Below are positions 60,801 to 64,000 of a stretch of DNA of 64,000 nt, piece by piece. The stretch is from NCBI GenBank assembly GCA_039545295.1, contig BCIK01000016.1:372001-436000 (forward strand), in the 5' to 3' direction. Source of the DNA: Udeniomyces pyricola (lineage: Eukaryota; Basidiomycota; Tremellomycetes; Cystofilobasidiales; Mrakiaceae). The position numbers and the translations under genes were made by a program. Under the pieces are notes generated by a model. It worked only from the letters and a program-made list of their open reading frames with translations, ran no database searches and was not told the origin of the DNA. Each line of letters begins with the position of its first letter. The first letter of the stretch is position 1.

Positions 60801-63800
60801 CGTCAATTTGAATCATCGAGGGTTCGATCCAAACCATCCTCCAACTAAGCCGGATGCAGCTGGCGTGACTGGTTCGCCCTGGCCTTTCCGAGAAGCCTTC
60901 ATGTACGTAACGTATCAGTCATCTGACAAGCCTTCTGTCTTCCGAGGAACCGAACTCACCTGCTGGTCTTGTCTTCTTCGGCCATGTTTGGAAGGACCCA
61001 ACGCACTGTCCACATCCAAGAGTTGGATCCGCATCTCGTCGACTCATTAGAGTACCGCTCGTGGGGGTTCGTCTGTTTCTCTCTCTTTCTCTTACAGCCG
61101 CAAACCGTCTCCGATCTGTTTCGCTAACCTATCAACCTCTTTCATCCCCCAGTGAACCCCCCGCAGAGGCAGTCTGCATTCCCATTTCCGAGAACTTCTC
61201 AAGTGGCAGACTCGTCTTTGTGGTGATCGGGCTCAACACTCGACGACCGTACGACGAGGAATATTCTGGATTCATCAATGACTTGAGGTGAGCATTCCTT
61301 GTTTCTTGTCCTCCGTCGAAACCTGCATCTCCGATCAGCCTCTGACTAAGCACTGGCTTGGTATCCGCTCCGTTTTGCAGATCTAACCTTACCGGCCATC
61401 TCAAGTCGGTTACTTCGTTCGAAGCAGAGGCTCAACGAGTTGCCTCCCTCGAGGCTATGGACCATGCCAAGACGACGTTCTTTACGAGCATCTCGCATGA
61501 GCTCAAGACGCCTCTGACCTTGTATGTACCTTTGTTAGCCGTTTCGAAGAATTTATGTTCTGTCCCCTGCCCCCCCCCTTCTGAACATGACCATTCATCT
61601 CCCCTCCCCTCGTTTTGTTTTTCACTCTGTTAGAATTAAGGGACCTCTGACAGATCTGGCAGACAGCGAGAGCGACAGCGGGTAAGCTTTCTGCTTTGAC
61701 ATTCCATCTCATTGCTTAGTTGTCGTGGGGCATGTCTCAATTGCGTTTGTCTATCGTGAACCCGTTTGTTGCCTCCCTCTCTCTGTACTCAGTCGAAAGA
61801 AACAGTTTGCTCTCGCTCTGCGGAACACGGCTCGATTAGCTCGATTAGTCGACAGCCTGATGGACTTTTCGCGCATCGAAGCCGGTCGATTACAAGGTGC
61901 ATGATGAGCACATCAAATCCTTCAATCCTTATTCTCTTCTTCACTGAGGCTCACTTGTATCAATTCACTCTGAAATTTCTAGGTCACTTCCGTCCGGTGC
62001 ACCTTGGGCTCTTGACCGCCGATTTGGCCTCCCTGTTCCGAAGCGCTATTGAGAAAGTGAGATTACTTTGCTTTTTTTTTTTGCTTGGCAAGCTTTTGAT
62101 TTACTGCATGCTCATCGTGTTCCTTGTGTTCTGCTAGCATCTCGACTATGAAGTCGACGTCGAGACATCAGAGAGCGAATCTCCGGTCTACCGTAAGCTG
62201 AGAATATATATATCGTGTTCCTCCTTGGTATACCGCTTGAAAGAACGAGTTGAGCTCACGCAACCGACGCACTTGAAATTTTGTCACGCCTTGGTATAGT
62301 CGATCGGGAGCTATATGAAAAGATCCTCTTCAATTTGATTGGTGGGTCTTCAAGTTTCGACTGCCTTAGTGTGCGCTCTCTTGCGGGGTTCATTTGCTGA
62401 TCCGGTTCATTTCCCTTGTTTTTCGAGTTTTTCCAGGCAACAGCTTCAAAGTCAGTGTTCAGTACTGATGTGGATTTCTCCAACTCTAGATGTCCTGGAT
62501 CTGACGGTTTTTTCTTCTTCTTCTTTCTCTTCCTCCGTCGTCGACGCCGTTGTTCAGTACACTTTGGCAGGCTTCGTCAAGGTCTCGACCAAGTACATGC
62601 CAGAATGGGTCGAAGTGACCGTTCAGGATTCGGGCGTCGGCATTCCCAGTCAGTTTCACGCGTCTTTGTTCATACTTCTTCCTGCGTCTTTAAAAGACGC
62701 GACACATCTGACTTGACTGTCTCTGTTGATCATATCAGAAAACGAGGTCGCCTCCGTTTTCGAGCGCTTTCATCGGGTTGCCTCGTCGGCTCGTTCAATC
62801 GAGGGAACCGGTTCGTACAAACGCCTCAACCGAACGTCTCAGGTTTGGCTTGACTTTTGCTGACGTCGTGCATCATTTTCTTGTGCGGTGATTGTTGTGG
62901 GCAGGAATCGGTCTCAGTTTGACGTCGGAGCTCGTTCATATTCACGGAGCTGAGCTCTTCCTTGACTCTCGTACGGCTGAAGAGTCGTCGGATGGAAGTT
63001 CGGGCTCTCGGTTTACGGTCAGGTAAGTCAAATATGATTCTCTTCCAGCAAGTCGAGGTAATGTGCGTTGACTGATACGAGACGTGTTTTCGCATTTTTA
63101 GATTCCGCTATGGAAAGGACCACCTTCCGCCAGCACAAGTATGTGTCTCTCCTCTTCTGTCCCTTCCCCCCCTTCCTCTTCCCATCTTTATATCCATAAT
63201 TGTTTCTTGCTGACGAGCAATACCTTTCATGTTTTCCCCAGACGGATGATACACCAGAAACCTCATTGGGAGGTAGTTCGTATGCCAAGGGTATCGTTGA
63301 CGAGGCAAACCGATGGAAGAAAGATGGTGGGTCGTCTCATCAATCGGCAAGCGAGTCTGGCATGTCCACATCAAGAGACTCAGGCGGGATAGACATCAAC
63401 TCGCTTCTTTGGGACAAGGGGGACACTATCCTCATCGGTCAGTTTCGCATAGCACCTCCTGGTTCAATCGTTTGCCCTTCCAAGCTTTCTTGAGATACTA
63501 AATCCTCTCGGTTGGCGTTTCTTTCTTTCCTCAGTCGACGACTCTCTCGACATGCGATCATACATCCGGTCAATTCTATCACCCTACTGCCGCATCATCG
63601 AAGCGTGCGACGGACGAGAGGCCCTTCAGAAGGCCATCGAGGAGAAGCCGGACTTGATCATATCAGACGTAACCATGCCAATCCTGAATGGTTATGAGCT
63701 TCTTTCTGCGCTGAGATCATCGCCCAAACCAGCGAGCTTGATCCCTCTGATCTTGCTCACGGCTCAATCGGGCGATGAAGAAAGAGGTGCGTTCGACTCG

Positions 63801-64000
63801 GACGGACGAAGGGTTTGGGCTATCTTGACGGCTGAACGATCTGCTGACGCCTTTTCTACATTATCGCGCTTCGACAGTTAATGGCTTACTGGCTGGAGCT
63901 GAAGGTACGATGGGTTCCGGTCATGGCAATGGCAATGTTTGCTGCGCGTGATGACAACTGACCACTCGCATGTTGCTCCGTTCATCGTCTGTAGACTACC
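57889..64000 (+). CDS. Hybrid sensor histidine kinase, PAS-GAF-HisKA-HATPase-REC (3' partial)
   Basis: Two-component phosphorelay sensor, cut by the window end. The gene is broken into about 20 short exons. N-terminal exons are tentative (MDGSDHFDTISGLPLLG at 57889, then WSNPAANSALGEHFE near 58377). A disordered Ser-rich stretch follows (58680-59480). PAS domain: TDWSKTPLGP at 59453, then WWGPVKKLTMIYNDAYTK at 59803. GAF-like region: 60570-61400, including RRPYDEEYSGFINDL. HisKA box: FFTSISHELKTPLTL at 61480, with the phospho-His intact. HATPase: NLIGNSFKYT (the N box, partly on a 14-nt exon at 62437-62450), then DSGVGIP near 62625 and GIGLSLTSELVHIHG near 62910. REC: LIVDDSLDMRSY at 63533 and IISDVTMPILNG near 63660, carrying the phospho-Asp. 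The REC domain is incomplete. No membrane segment is seen, so a soluble sensor is likely. Confidence 0.88.

Noticed and set aside
1..64000. CRISPR arrays, rRNA genes, complete transposons
   Set aside because: No regular direct-repeat and spacer pattern, no conserved rRNA segments, and no transposase or reverse transcriptase motifs were seen.

Overview
The window is nuclear DNA of a filamentous or yeast-like basidiomycete. The evidence is intron-dense genes (introns mostly 50-200 nt, GT-AG), several very short exons, moderate GC, C/T-rich UTRs, and fungal families such as a DUF2841 protein, a KA1-type kinase and a hybrid histidine kinase. A position in Pucciniomycotina is a guess from overall character and cannot be proven from sequence alone. 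All exon models were built by hand by matching splice phases; totals are given where every junction closed in frame.

Layout. 1-7187 (+): 3' part of the TFIIIC B-block-binding subunit (Tfc3-like). 7600-10965 (-): membrane-anchored amidohydrolase (698 aa, 13 exons). 10966-13094: repeat-bearing intergenic DNA with a degenerate ~170-bp tandem array. 13095-15204 (-): divergent EXO1/Rad2-family nuclease (448 aa, 8 exons, catalytic Asp on a 13-nt exon). 15205-19174: gene-poor, with a dispersed palindrome-rich element. 19671-22585 (+): orphan nuclear-type protein with a SUMO-interacting motif. 23355-27156 (-): class I CPD photolyase with alternative starts that suggest dual targeting. 27157-30020: gene-poor, with a second copy of the palindromic element. 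30021-31133 (-): eIF5A. 32443-33544 (+): CCDC137-like coiled-coil protein. 34023-37658 (-): voltage-gated K+ channel. 38894-43893 (+): Kin4-type CAMKL kinase with KA1 end. 44943-47572 (-): predicted mitochondrial protein. 48359-49660 (+): single-pass membrane protein. 49661-51836: no supported gene. 51837-56887 (+): very large acidic DUF2841 protein. 57889-64000 (+): PAS-GAF-HisKA-HATPase-REC hybrid histidine kinase, cut by the window end.

How the genes relate. There is no operon-like logic. Most neighbours are convergent pairs sharing short 3' spacers or divergent pairs sharing 0.8-1.3 kb promoters. The one suggestive theme is DNA maintenance between 13 and 27 kb (EXO1-like nuclease, SIM-bearing orphan, photolyase), in the same stretch that carries the repeat elements. 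The most unusual object is the EXO1-like nuclease, which keeps six of the seven acidic catalytic positions but has Ser in place of the H3TH-proximal Asp.
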